A stretch of 64,000 nt of DNA from Trujillonella endophytica (GTDB taxonomy: Bacteria; Actinomycetota; Actinomycetes; Mycobacteriales; Geodermatophilaceae), in the NCBI RefSeq assembly GCF_019799905.1, contig NZ_JABGCI010000011.1:62001-126000 (forward strand), in the 5' to 3' direction. Position numbers and translations under genes: made by a program. A model generated the notes under the pieces. That model did not search any database. It saw only the letters and a program-made list of their open reading frames with translations, and had not been told where the DNA came from. Shown here piece after piece: positions 39,405 to 48,445 of this stretch (the first letter of the stretch is position 1; each line of letters starts with the position of its first letter).

Positions 39405-39536
39405 GGCTTCCTCCTGGTGCTGGGCCCGCTGGGGGCCGGTGAGACCCAGCCTCCGGGCGGGGCTTGTGCGCGTCTTGCGGCCGACTGGTGGACGGCCGGT
39501 GTCACCGGCGACCCTGCGTGAGCAGGTGTCCCGGCG

Positions 39537-39582
39537 GACAGGGGCGCCGGTCCCGTCCTGGCAGGGACCGCTGTCCCCTGTC
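39537..39582. repeat. Nested inverted repeat upstream of the ABC-F gene
   Basis: Outer arms GACAGGGG (39537-39544) and CCCCTGTC (39575-39582) enclose GGTCCC (39549-39554) and GGGACC (39564-39569). Read as RNA this makes a two-step hairpin about 170 nt upstream of the ABC-F gene. It could be a terminator for an unseen upstream transcript or an operator. Confidence 0.6.
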
Positions 39583-39738
39583 CCGCCGCCCCGCGGGCGT
39601 GGCGCGCCCGCGGTCACGACTCCCGCCGATCCGGTCGCGGGCCCCGGCGGCGACGGCGACGCGGTGTCGGCGCACGTCGTCGTCCCGGGGGGAGCGGACC
39701 CCGTACGGGCTCGGGGCGGGCCCCCTGCGGCGGCCAGG

Positions 39739-39744
39739 GATACT
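39739..39744 (+). promoter_or_regulatory. Candidate -10 box (GATACT) for the ABC-F gene
   Basis: GATACT ends 7 nt before ATG 39752. A GGAG also overlaps the spacer, so either a leaderless or a normal start is possible. Confidence 0.45.
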
Positions 39745-39751
39745 GGAGCCG

Positions 39752-41569
39752 ATGAGCGCACCCCTGAACCTGGTCAACCTCGAGCGGGTGCACAAGGCAC
39801 ACGGCACGACCGTGATCCTCGACGACGTCTCGCTGGGCGTCGCCGCCGGTGAGCGGATCGGCGTGGTCGGTCGCAACGGCGGCGGCAAGAGCACGCTGCT
39901 GTCGCTGCTCACCGGCACCGACGAGCCGGACTCCGGCCGGGTGACCCGCCGCGGCGACCTCGCGATGGGCGTCCTCGACCAGTCGGGCACGCTGCCGCCG
40001 GGGGCGACGGTGCGCGACGTCGTCCTCCCGTCCTTGATGTTCGCCGCCGAGCACGAGTGGGCCGGTGACCCCGCGGTGCGGTCGGTGCTCACCGGCCTCG
40101 AGCTCGACCGGCTCGGCCTCGACGCCCCGGTCGCCCCGATGTCCGGCGGCGAGCGGCGCCGGGTGGCGCTGGCCGCGCAGCTGATCCGGCCGCTGGACCT
40201 GCTGGTGCTCGACGAGCCGACCAACCACCTCGACGTCGAGGGGGTGGCCTGGCTGGCGGAGTACGTGCGCGCCCGGCCCGGCGGCATGGTCGTCGTGACC
40301 CACGACCGGTGGTTCCTCGACGAGGTCTGCACCACCACGTGGGAGGTCGCCGACGGGGACGTGCACGCCTACGACGGCGGTTACTCGGCGTACACGCTGG
40401 CGCGCGCCGAGCGGGCGCGGATCTCCTCGGTCACCGAGGAGCGCCGGATGAACCTGGTCCGCAAGGAACTGGCCTGGCTGCGCCGCGGTCCGCCGGCCCG
40501 CACCAGCAAGCCCAAGTTCCGGATCGAGGCCGCGCAGGCGCTCATCGCCGACGAGCCCCCGGCCCGCGACACCATGGCGCTTAAGGGCTTCGCGGCGCGG
40601 CGGCTCGGCAAGACCGTCTACGACGTCGAGGGTCTCGACTACGCCGTCCCCACCGAGAACGGACCGCGCACGCTCTTCCGGGACCTGACCTGGCACGTCG
40701 GTCCGGGGGACCGGATCGGCCTCGTCGGGGTGAACGGCGCAGGCAAGACGTCGCTGCTCAAGTTGCTGGTCGGCGAGACGACGCCGGACTCCGGCCGGGT
40801 CGTCGTCGGGCAGACCGTCGCCGCGGCGTACCTGTCGCAGCACGTCACCGAGCTGCCGCCGCGGGCCCGGGTGCTGGAGGCGGTGCAGGACGTCGCCCGC
40901 ATCGCGCGGATCGGCAACCAGGAGATCTCGGCGTCGACGCTGGCCGAGCGGTTCGGCTTCGCGGCCAACCGGCAGTGGACCCCGGTCGGGGACCTCTCCG
41001 GTGGCGAGCGCCGGCGGCTGCAGCTGCTGCGGTTGCTGATGGGCGAGCCGAACGTGCTGGTGCTCGACGAGCCGACCAACGACCTGGACATCGACACGCT
41101 GACCGCGCTGGAGGACCTGCTCGACAACTTCCCCGGCACGGTGCTCGTGGTCAGCCACGACCGGTACTTCGTCGACCGGGTGTGCGACAAGGTCGTCGCC
41201 CTGCTCGGCGACGGGACGCTGGCCGAGCTGCCCGGGGGGGTCGACGAGTACCTGCGCCGCCGGGCGGCCGGAGGAGCGCCGCTGACCTCGGCCGCCGGCG
41301 CCGAGGTGCGGGCCGTCGGTACCCCGTCGACCGCGGTCGCGGCGGTCTCCGCCGCCGAGGCGCGCGCGGCGCGCAAGGACGCCGCCCGGCTGGAGCGGCG
41401 GATGCTCAAGCTGGACGCGGACGAGAAGAAGCTGCACGAGCAGCTCGCCGCCGCCGCGGCCGACCACGGGCGGGTGCTGGAGCTCGACGCCCAGCTGCGC
41501 GCCGTCCAGGCCGAGAAGGACCAGGTCGAGACCGACTGGCTGGCCGCGGCCGAGCTCGCCGAGGGCTGA
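39752..41569 (+). CDS. ABC-F family ATPase (Uup-like translation factor), 605 aa
   Basis: Two ATPase domains without membrane segments. The first has GRNGGGKSTLL, SGGERRRVALA and LLVLDEPTNHLD; the second has GVNGAGKTSLL, SGGERRRLQLL and VLVLDEPTNDLD. A linker of the ABC-F type joins them, and the C-terminus is a coiled coil (KDAARLERRMLKLDADEKKL). The C-terminal coiled coil marks the Uup group, which acts on ribosomes; whether it also protects against antibiotics is not known. It is convergent with the decayed membrane protein. Confidence 0.9.
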   Translation: MSAPLNLVNLERVHKAHGTTVILDDVSLGVAAGERIGVVGRNGGGKSTLLSLLTGTDEPDSGRVTRRGDLAMGVLDQSGTLPPGATVRDVVLPSLMFAAEHEWAGDPAVRSVLTGLELDRLGLDAPVAPMSGGERRRVALAAQLIRPLDLLVLDEPTNHLDVEGVAWLAEYVRARPGGMVVVTHDRWFLDEVCTTTWEVADGDVHAYDGGYSAYTLARAERARISSVTEERRMNLVRKELAWLRRGPPARTSKPKFRIEAAQALIADEPPARDTMALKGFAARRLGKTVYDVEGLDYAVPTENGPRTLFRDLTWHVGPGDRIGLVGVNGAGKTSLLKLLVGETTPDSGRVVVGQTVAAAYLSQHVTELPPRARVLEAVQDVARIARIGNQEISASTLAERFGFAANRQWTPVGDLSGGERRRLQLLRLLMGEPNVLVLDEPTNDLDIDTLTALEDLLDNFPGTVLVVSHDRYFVDRVCDKVVALLGDGTLAELPGGVDEYLRRRAAGGAPLTSAAGAEVRAVGTPSTAVAAVSAAEARAARKDAARLERRMLKLDADEKKLHEQLAAAAADHGRVLELDAQLRAVQAEKDQVETDWLAAAELAEG

Positions 41570-41611
41570 GCCCGCAGCGGGCCGGCTCCCGGCCCGCTGC
41601 CTCCGCACGCG

Positions 41612-41647
41612 CTCGTGCTCTGCCCACCGGGGTGGGCAGAGCACGAG
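41612..41647. repeat. Intergenic palindrome family A, best preserved single copy
   Basis: CTCGTGCTCTGCCCACC and GGTGGGCAGAGCACGAG form a perfect 17-bp stem with a GG centre. It lies 42 nt after the ABC-F stop and 42 nt before the decayed membrane gene, and can terminate both. Confidence 0.85.
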
Positions 41648-41689
41648 GTCGCGGGACACGAGGTGGTCCCCGGCCGTCCGGACGGCCGA

Positions 41690-42401
41690 TCAGGCGGCGA
41701 CCGCGGCCTCGGCCCGGCGGCGCTGGATCATCCGCAGCCCCACGACGGCCAGCGGGACGGCGCCGACCACCGCGAAGCCGGCGTAGAGCAGCGGCTCGAA
41801 GGTCAGCACCGCGGAGGCGACGAGGCAGCCGACCGCCGGGGCCAGCAGCCACCAGCTGACGACGCCGGCGCGGGCCAGCGCGGCGACCGCGACGATCGGC
41901 CCGAGGAGGCCGAAGAGGGTGGCGAAGCCGACCGCGCCGACTCCCGGGTTGGCCTGGACGATGCCGAAGAGGTCCTCGGCCTGGCCGGCGGGCAGCTCCC
42001 GGCCGATCGCGGCGGTCCAGTAGTCGTAGAGGACGAAACCGGCCACGGTGACGTGGCCCAGGGCGCCATCAGCGCTCCGACGATCGTCGCGACGGAGCCC
42101 CTGCGGCCCCGGGACCAGCGCGGGCGCGGCGAGCCAGGCCAGCCCCATCAGCAGGTTGCCGTAGTGCAGCAGCACCGCCGACAGCGTCGTCCGCCCCTCG
42201 TCACGGGCCAGGGAGGCGATGTAGTCGGCGTCGGACGGCGAGCCCATGGCGGGGAGGTCGCCATGCCGGCCACGTAGAGCAGCGAGCCGGCGATCAGCGC
42301 GCCGCCGGCGATCGGCAGCATCCGGGAGGCGGCGCTGCGTCCGGTGGGGGCGGCTCCGGCAGGGGAGGTGGCCGGGCGGGGGTCGCCAGGTCCGAGGTCA
42401 T
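41690..42401 (-). pseudogene. Frameshifted membrane protein gene
   Basis: The open frame from 42247 to 41690 encodes a protein of 185 residues with several membrane helices, but a charged run near residue 55 interrupts it. In another frame the same bases read as a hydrophobic GSVATIVGALMAP helix that continues the sequence. Further upstream, hydrophobic MLPIAGGALIAGSLLYVAGM is in a third frame and an ATG at 42401 (MTSDLATPARPP) starts the likely original protein. At least four one-base shifts, all in runs of C or G (near 42375, 42250, 42110, 42064), are needed to join them. The two central ones cancel. The cause may be decay or base-calling errors in runs. Confidence 0.65.
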
Positions 42402-42415
42402 GGCGAGGAAGCTAG

Positions 42416-42628
42416 GAACGGGGGGCGGCGCTCACCGAGCGGGAGACCGACGTGTTGTCGCTGGTGGCCGCGGGGTTGTCGAAGGCGGAGATCGCCGCCC
42501 GCCTGTACCTCGGGGAGGCGACGGTCAAGACCCACGTCAGCCGGCTGCTGCTCAAGCTCGGCCTGCGCGATCGCGTCCAGGCGGTCGCCTTCGCCTACGA
42601 GAGCGGGCTGGTGCGCCCCGGCGGCTGA
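42416..42628 (+). pseudogene. Headless LuxR/NarL-type response regulator, HTH domain only
   Basis: About 68 codons encode a complete LuxR-type helix-turn-helix: LTERETDVLSLVAAGLSKAE, then ATVKTHVSRLLLKLGLRDR. A TAG in frame at 42413-42415 lies immediately upstream and no start codon precedes the domain, so the receiver domain and its start are missing. The fragment begins about 15 bp from the ATG of the divergent decayed gene, which suggests a deletion joined the two. It is probably not translated as a normal regulator. Confidence 0.75.
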
Positions 42629-42651
42629 GGGGCCCGGAGTGGGCCGCCGGG

Positions 42652-42657
42652 TAGACT
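42652..42657 (+). promoter_or_regulatory. Candidate -10 box (TAGACT) for the mrp operon
   Basis: TAGACT lies 73 nt upstream of the mrpA GTG, directly after the HTH remnant. The resulting untranslated leader of about 65 nt is GC-rich with no clear structure. GGAG sits 5 nt from the GTG. Confidence 0.4.
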
Positions 42658-42730
42658 CGTTCTCACCGCCGGCCGTCGTCCGACCGACGTTCTGTGGTCC
42701 CCGAGCCGACACCACGACTCCCGGAGACCC

Positions 42731-45607
42731 GTGCTCGCACTGCTGCTCCTCCACCTGTTCGCCGCGCTGCTCGCGCCGGTGCTCGTCCGGTGGTGGGGGC
42801 GGCAGGCCTTCGTCGCACTCGCCCTCGTGCCGGCCGCCGCCTTCGGCTGGGTGCTCACCCAGCTCGACGCCGTCGAAGCGGGCGAGGACGTGCGGGAGTC
42901 GGTGTCGTGGGTGCCGGCCCTCGATCTCGACGTCGCCCTGCGCCTGGACGCCCTCGCGCTCGCCTTCGCCGCGCTCGTCACCGGGGTCGGCGCCCTCGTC
43001 CTCCTCTACTGCGCCCGGTACTTCGAGCCCGGGGACGAGGGCAACGCCCGCTTCGCGGGCACGATGACCGCCTTCGCCGGCTCCATGCTCGGGCTCGTCC
43101 TGGCCGACGACCTGCTGCTCCTGTACGTGTTCTGGGAGCTCACGACCGTCTTCTCGTTCCTGCTCATCGGGGGCTCGGGGCAGCGGCTGGCCGCCCGCCG
43201 TGCCGCCTCGCAGGCGCTCGTCCTGACCACGGCCGGCGGCCTGGCCATGCTCGTCGGCCTGATCATGATCGGCGAGGCCAGCGGCAGCTACCTGCTGTCG
43301 GAGGTGGTGGCCGACCCGGGCAGCGGCGGGCTGCTGGTCGCCGGCACCGTGCTCGTGCTGGCCGGAGCCGTGACGAAGTCGGCGATGATCCCGTTCCACT
43401 TCTGGCTGCCGGCCGCCATGGAGGCGCCGACCCCGGTCAGCGCCTACCTGCACGCCGCGGCGATGGTGAAGGCCGGCATCTACCTGGTCGCCCGGCTGGC
43501 CCCCGGGATGGCGGACGTCCCGGGCTGGCGGCCGATCGTGCTGGGGCTCGGCGTGGCCACCATGCTCGTGGGCGGCTACCGGGCCCTGCGCCAGAACGAC
43601 CTCAAGCTGCTGCTGGCCTTCGGGACGGTCAGCCAGCTGGGCTTCCTCATGACGCTCGTGGGGGCCGGGAGCCGGGAGCTCGCGGCTGCCGGTCTCGCGA
43701 TGACGCTGGCGCACGCCCTCTTCAAGTCCACGCTGTTCCTCACCGTCGGCGTCGTCGACCACGCGACGGGGACGCGGGACCTGCGCCGGCTCTCCGGCCT
43801 CGGGCGGCGGCTGCCCGTGGTGGCGGTGGTCGGCAGCCTCGCCGCGGCGTCCATGGCCGGGCTCCCGCCGTTGCTGGGGTTCGTCGGCAAGGAGGCCGCG
43901 TTCACCGCGCTGCTGGACGGCGGGCTGCCCGACCGGACCGCGGCGATCGCCGTCCTCGCGGGGGTGGTGACCGGCTCGGTCCTGACCGCCGCGTACACCG
44001 CGCGCTTCCTGTGGGGCGCGTTCGCCCGCAAGGCCGGGGTCGCCGACACGGCGGTCGCGCACCCGCCCGGTCCGCTCCTCCTCGCCGCACCGGTCGTCCT
44101 CGCGCTGACGGGGCTGCTCGCCGGTCCGGCCAGCCCGCTGCTGGAGCCGCTGGTCGCCGGCTACGCCGACACGCTCCCGCTGCTGGCGCCGGAGGCCGAG
44201 GAGCTGGCGCTGTGGCACGGCCTGCAGCCGGCGCTCGCGCTGTCGGCCCTCACCCTCGCCGGCGGCGCGGCGCTGTTCGCCGTCCGCGTCCGGTTGTCGC
44301 GGGTGCAGCGGCGGCTGGCCGTCGGCGCATCGGCCGACGAGGGCTACTGGAACACCATGCAGGCGATCGACCGGTTCTCCGTGCTCGTCACCGGCACCAC
44401 CCAGCGCGGGTCGCTGCCCGCCTACCTCGGCACGATCCTGGTGGTCGTGCTCGCCCTGCCCGGGTGGGTGCTGCTCACCCGGGCGCCGTGGCCGGGGGAG
44501 TGGCGCGCCTGGGACTCCCCGGTGCAGGCCCTGGTGGGCGCGGTCGTGCTCATCGCGGCGGCGCTGGCCGTGCGGATCCGGCAGCGGCTGTCGGCCGTGC
44601 TCGTCGTGGGGGTCACCGGGTACGGGCTCGCGGTGCTGTTCGCGGTGCAGGGGGCGCCGGACCTCGCGCTCACCCAGTTCCTCGTCGAGACGCTCACCCT
44701 CGTCGTCTTCGTCCTCGTGCTGCGCAAGCTGCCCAAGGACATCTCGGAGCGGCACCGGCCGCGGGAGCGCACGGTCCGCGGGGCCATCGCCGTCGCGGTC
44801 GGGCTGCTCATGGCCGGAGTGGGCGCCGTCGCCCTCTCGGCGCGGACGGCGACGCCGGTGTCGGTGGACTTCCCCGAGCAGGCCTACGAGTTCGGCGGCG
44901 GGCAGAACGTGGTCAACGTGACCCTCGTCGACATCCGCGCCTGGGACACCCTCGGCGAGGTGTCGCTGCTGGTCGTGGCGGCGACCGGGATCGCGAGCCT
45001 GGTCTTCCTCCGCCGGCGCACCGGCGCGGTCGCGCGCCTGGACCAGGACGGGCCGGAGCTCGACGCGAGACGCCCGCGCCGCGCGCCGCGTCGACGGTGG
45101 CTCGCGGCCAGCGTCGCCCTCGCGCCCGAACGGCGGTCGGTCGTGCTCGAGGTCATGACGCGGTTCCTGTTCCACACGATCGTCGTCTTCTCCGTGTACC
45201 TGCTCTTCTCGGGCCACAACGACCCCGGCGGCGGCTTCGCCGGTGGGCTGGTGGCCGGGCTCGCGCTCGTGCTGCGCTACCTGGCCGGCGGTCGCTACGA
45301 GCTCGGTGAGGCGGCACCGGTCGACCCCGGCCTGCTGCTCGGCATCGGCCTGCTGCTGGCCGGCGGCACCGGGGTGGCCGGCCTGCTGCTCGGTGCCGAC
45401 GTCCTGGAGACGGCGATCCTGCAGACCACGCTGCCGGTCCTCGGCGACGTCAAGCTGGTCACGTCGCTGTTCTTCGACATGGGCGTCTACCTGATCGTCG
45501 TCGGCCTCGTCCTGGACATCCTGCGCAGCCTCGGTGCGGAGCTCGACCGCCAGGAGGACGAGGACGACCCGGTCGACGTCGAGCCCGGAGAGGTGATCGT
45601 CCGATGA
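42731..45607 (+). CDS. mrpA: Na+/H+ antiporter subunit MrpA fused to MrpB, 958 aa
   Basis: The N-terminal part (about 1-770) is an NDH-1-type proton-translocating subunit with the conserved Glu in YVFWELTTVFSFLLIG and Lys in the VTKSAMIPFHFWLPAAMEAP segment. The C-terminal 130 residues (about 825-958) are the MnhB domain, with FLFHTIVVFSVYLLFSGHND. MrpA-B fusion is usual in actinobacteria. It forms the antiporter with C-G and is central to sodium and pH homeostasis. GTG 42731 follows a GGAG. It overlaps mrpC by 4 nt. Confidence 0.94.
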   Translation: MLALLLLHLFAALLAPVLVRWWGRQAFVALALVPAAAFGWVLTQLDAVEAGEDVRESVSWVPALDLDVALRLDALALAFAALVTGVGALVLLYCARYFEPGDEGNARFAGTMTAFAGSMLGLVLADDLLLLYVFWELTTVFSFLLIGGSGQRLAARRAASQALVLTTAGGLAMLVGLIMIGEASGSYLLSEVVADPGSGGLLVAGTVLVLAGAVTKSAMIPFHFWLPAAMEAPTPVSAYLHAAAMVKAGIYLVARLAPGMADVPGWRPIVLGLGVATMLVGGYRALRQNDLKLLLAFGTVSQLGFLMTLVGAGSRELAAAGLAMTLAHALFKSTLFLTVGVVDHATGTRDLRRLSGLGRRLPVVAVVGSLAAASMAGLPPLLGFVGKEAAFTALLDGGLPDRTAAIAVLAGVVTGSVLTAAYTARFLWGAFARKAGVADTAVAHPPGPLLLAAPVVLALTGLLAGPASPLLEPLVAGYADTLPLLAPEAEELALWHGLQPALALSALTLAGGAALFAVRVRLSRVQRRLAVGASADEGYWNTMQAIDRFSVLVTGTTQRGSLPAYLGTILVVVLALPGWVLLTRAPWPGEWRAWDSPVQALVGAVVLIAAALAVRIRQRLSAVLVVGVTGYGLAVLFAVQGAPDLALTQFLVETLTLVVFVLVLRKLPKDISERHRPRERTVRGAIAVAVGLLMAGVGAVALSARTATPVSVDFPEQAYEFGGGQNVVNVTLVDIRAWDTLGEVSLLVVAATGIASLVFLRRRTGAVARLDQDGPELDARRPRRAPRRRWLAASVALAPERRSVVLEVMTRFLFHTIVVFSVYLLFSGHNDPGGGFAGGLVAGLALVLRYLAGGRYELGEAAPVDPGLLLGIGLLLAGGTGVAGLLLGADVLETAILQTTLPVLGDVKLVTSLFFDMGVYLIVVGLVLDILRSLGAELDRQEDEDDPVDVEPGEVIVR

Positions 45608-46146
45608 CCCCCACCGTCGTCCTGCCGGTGATCATCGGCGGCCTGTACGCCGCCGGCGTCTACCTCCTGCTCGACCGCAGCCTGACGAGGGTCGTGCTCG
45701 GGTTCCTGCTGCTCGGCAACGCCACCAACCTGCTGGTCCTCTCCAGCGGGGGGCCCTCGGGGAAGGCACCCATCATCGGCGTCGCCGAACCGGAGGAGAT
45801 GAGCGATCCGCTCCCCCAGGCCCTCGTGCTCACCGCGATCGTGATCACCTTCGGCATCGCCGCCTTCCTGCTCGCGATCATCTACCGCTCGTGGCGGCTG
45901 GTCCGCCAGGAGGTCGTCGGCGTGGACGAGGAGGACCGCCGGGTGGCCGCCCGCGAGGGCATGGACGCCGACGAGCTCGACCCCGACGACCTGGCACCCG
46001 AGGACCGGCCGGCCGCGCACGCCGACAGCCTCCACGCGCGCCGCCTCGAGGAGGACCGGGCGGTGGAGGAGGTCCTGGCCGCGCGCTATGCCGGGATCCC
46101 CTCCGACGACGTCGACCTGCCGCCGACGCGGGGGAGCGCGCCGTGA
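45604..46146 (+). CDS. mrpC: Na+/H+ antiporter subunit MrpC, 180 aa
   Basis: A NuoK-like small membrane protein with three helices (about 4-21, 30-50, 75-100), including a VLGFLLLGNATNLLVL segment. The last 80 residues form an acidic hydrophilic extension rich in Glu and Asp, longer than the roughly 110-residue classical MrpC. ATG 45604 overlaps mrpA; the stop overlaps mrpD by 4 nt. Confidence 0.9.
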   Translation: MTPTVVLPVIIGGLYAAGVYLLLDRSLTRVVLGFLLLGNATNLLVLSSGGPSGKAPIIGVAEPEEMSDPLPQALVLTAIVITFGIAAFLLAIIYRSWRLVRQEVVGVDEEDRRVAAREGMDADELDPDDLAPEDRPAAHADSLHARRLEEDRAVEEVLAARYAGIPSDDVDLPPTRGSAP

Positions 46147-47864
46147 TCTCGGTCCTCGCACCGCTGCCGGTGCTGCTCCCGCTGCTCGGTGCGGCCGGTG
46201 CCCTGCTGGTGGGCCGGCACCCGCGCACGCAGCGGGCGCTGAGCATCGTGGTGCTCACCGCCGTGCTGGGCGTGGCGGTGGCGTTGCTGTTCCTCGCCGA
46301 TGACGAGGGCGCCGCGGCGCTCTCGGTGGGCGGCTGGCCGGTGCCCCTGGGCATCGTGCTGGTGGTCGACCGGCTGTCGGCGCTCATGCTCGTGGTCGCG
46401 GCGAGCGTCGGCCTCGGCGTGCTCGTCTTCGCCGTGGGGCAGGGGTCCGCCGACGGCGACGAGCAGACGCCGCTGTCGATCTTCCACCCGACGTTCCTCG
46501 TGCTGATGGCCGGCGTGGCCAACGCCTTCCTGGCCGGTGACCTGTTCAACCTCTACGTCGGCTTCGAGATCCTGCTGACCGCCAGCTACGTCCTGCTGAC
46601 CATGGGCGGCTCGGCGCCCCGGATCCGGGCCGGCATCACCTACATCGTGGTGAGCCTGCTCAGCTCGCTGCTGTTCCTGGCGGCGATCGGGCTCGTGTAC
46701 GCCGCCACCGGCACGGTGAACATGGCCCAGCTGGCGGTGCGCCTGGCCGAGCTCCCCGAAGGCACCCAGCTGCTGCTCCAGTCGATGCTGCTCATCGCGT
46801 TCTCCATCAAGGCCGCCGTCTTCCCGCTCTCGGCGTGGCTGCCCGACAGCTACCCGACCGCGCCCGCGCCCGTGACCGCGGTGTTCGCGGGGCTGCTCAC
46901 CAAGGTCGGCGTCTACGCGATCATCCGGACCCAGACGCTGCTGTTCCCCGGCGGCGCGCTGGACGACCTGCTGATGTGGGCCGCGCTGGCGACGATGGTG
47001 ATCGGCATCCTCGGTGCCGTCGCCCAGACCGACATCCGCCGGATCCTCTCCTTCACCCTGGTCAGCCACATCGGTTACATGGTCTTCGGGATCTCGCTGG
47101 CGTCCACGGCGGGCCTGGCGGGCGCGATCTTCTACGTCGTCCACCACATCGCCATCCAGACGACGCTGTTCCTCGTCGCCGGCCTGGTGGAGCGCCAGGG
47201 AGGGTCGACGGCGGTGGACCGGCTGGGCGGCCTGGCCAAGGCCTCGCCGCTGCTCGCCGTCCTCTACTTCGTGCCCGCCATGAACCTCGCCGGGATCCCG
47301 CCGTTCTCGGGGTTCATCGGCAAGCTCGGCCTGATGCAGGCCGGCGTCGCCGACGGGAGCTGGCCGGCGATCACCCTGGTGGCGGCCGGGGCGGTGACCA
47401 GCCTGCTCACCCTGGTGGCCGTCTCCCGGGTGTGGACCCGGGCCTTCTGGCGACCCTCCGCGCAGTCGCCCGCGGCTGACACGAACCGTGCCGCGGCCGT
47501 CGACGCCGGCCCCGAGCTCAGCCCCGCGCCGGTCGCCACGCCGGACGGCGCGTCGGATGGTGGCGGCACGGTCACGGCCGAGCGCGGATCGGCCCGCCGG
47601 GCGGCCTGGGCCCGGCACACCGCGGTCGCGACGGACAGCGACCCGGACGGCGGTGGACCCCGCGGGGACGCGACGGCGGACCGTCCGCTGCAGCCGCTGC
47701 CGAACGTGATGCTGCTCGCCACGGCGACCATGGTCGCGCTCACCGTGGCCCTGACCGGCGTCGCGGGCGCGCTCTACGGGGTCGCCGACCGGGCGGCCGG
47801 CGACCTCCGCGACCGCGGGCCGTACCTGGAGGCCGTCCTCGGCGGCAGCGGGGAGGAGCCGTGA
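46143..47864 (+). CDS. mrpD: Na+/H+ antiporter subunit MrpD with an extra hydrophilic insert, 573 aa
   Basis: This NuoN/M-type subunit has the conserved Glu in LYVGFEILLTASYVLL and Lys in SIKAAVFPLSAWLPDSYPTA. After the VWTRAFWRP segment (about residue 435), about 80 hydrophilic Ala/Asp/Pro/Gly-rich residues precede the last helix (PNVMLLATATMVALTVALTG). Ordinary MrpD proteins have a much shorter loop there, so this is an insertion in a cytoplasmic loop. Overlaps with mrpC and mrpE are 4 nt each. Confidence 0.92.
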   Translation: MISVLAPLPVLLPLLGAAGALLVGRHPRTQRALSIVVLTAVLGVAVALLFLADDEGAAALSVGGWPVPLGIVLVVDRLSALMLVVAASVGLGVLVFAVGQGSADGDEQTPLSIFHPTFLVLMAGVANAFLAGDLFNLYVGFEILLTASYVLLTMGGSAPRIRAGITYIVVSLLSSLLFLAAIGLVYAATGTVNMAQLAVRLAELPEGTQLLLQSMLLIAFSIKAAVFPLSAWLPDSYPTAPAPVTAVFAGLLTKVGVYAIIRTQTLLFPGGALDDLLMWAALATMVIGILGAVAQTDIRRILSFTLVSHIGYMVFGISLASTAGLAGAIFYVVHHIAIQTTLFLVAGLVERQGGSTAVDRLGGLAKASPLLAVLYFVPAMNLAGIPPFSGFIGKLGLMQAGVADGSWPAITLVAAGAVTSLLTLVAVSRVWTRAFWRPSAQSPAADTNRAAAVDAGPELSPAPVATPDGASDGGGTVTAERGSARRAAWARHTAVATDSDPDGGGPRGDATADRPLQPLPNVMLLATATMVALTVALTGVAGALYGVADRAAGDLRDRGPYLEAVLGGSGEEP

Positions 47865-48445
47865 GCGTTGCGGACGCGCCGGTGCGGACGGCGGCCCGGC
47901 TGCGGCACCAGCTGCCCCTGCTCCTGTGGCTGGTGCTGGTCTGGAACCTCCTCTGGGGCACCTGGTCGTGGGCCAACCTGCTGTCCGGGATCCTGGCGGC
48001 GGTCGTGGTGACGGTGCTCCTGCCGCTGCCCCCGGTCACCGGCGGGGCGTCCGTGCACCCGGTCGGGCTGGTGGTCTTCCTGATCACCTTCGTGCTCGAC
48101 CTGATCAGGGCCGGGTCGCTGGTCGCCTGGCAGACGGTGCGGCCGCGCGGGATCAGCCGCAGCGCGATCGTCCGGGTGCAGCTGCGCACCGACTCCGACC
48201 TCCTCCTCACCATCACGACCGCGGCCGTGACGCTGGTGCCCGGCTCGATGGTGATCGAGATCGACCGCGAGCACCGCGAGATCGGCCTGCACGTGCTCTC
48301 CGTCGACGACGACGAGCAGCTCGAGCAGCAGCGCCGATCGGTCCTGCTCACGGAGGCGCGCGTGACCCGGGCGTTCGGCAGCGCACAGGACCTCGCCGCG
48401 ATCGACGACGCCCCCGTCGTCCCGACACAGGAGGGGAGGCGGTAG
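47861..48445 (+). CDS. mrpE: Na+/H+ antiporter subunit MrpE, 194 aa
   Basis: Two or three membrane segments (about 18-50 and 65-85) are followed by a cytoplasmic domain with IVRVQLRTDSDLLLTITTAA and LVPGSMVIEID, the MnhE signature. GTG 47861 overlaps mrpD by 4 nt; the stop shares one base with the start of mrpF. Confidence 0.92.
   Translation: MSVADAPVRTAARLRHQLPLLLWLVLVWNLLWGTWSWANLLSGILAAVVVTVLLPLPPVTGGASVHPVGLVVFLITFVLDLIRAGSLVAWQTVRPRGISRSAIVRVQLRTDSDLLLTITTAAVTLVPGSMVIEIDREHREIGLHVLSVDDDEQLEQQRRSVLLTEARVTRAFGSAQDLAAIDDAPVVPTQEGRR

Larger units (their letters stand above)
39405..39751. other. 347-bp gap between the GNAT and ABC-F genes
   Basis: Contains the divergent promoters, a nested inverted repeat at 39537-39582 and a GATACT box at 39739-39744. 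The half nearer the GNAT gene has GC-rich sequence without clear structure, and no plausible gene was seen. Confidence 0.5.

Noticed and set aside
42400..42654. An 84-codon frame starting at ATG 42400 over the LuxR remnant
   Set aside because: It reads the HTH region in the wrong frame and gives an Arg/Gly-rich peptide without motif; the true domain frame has no start codon.
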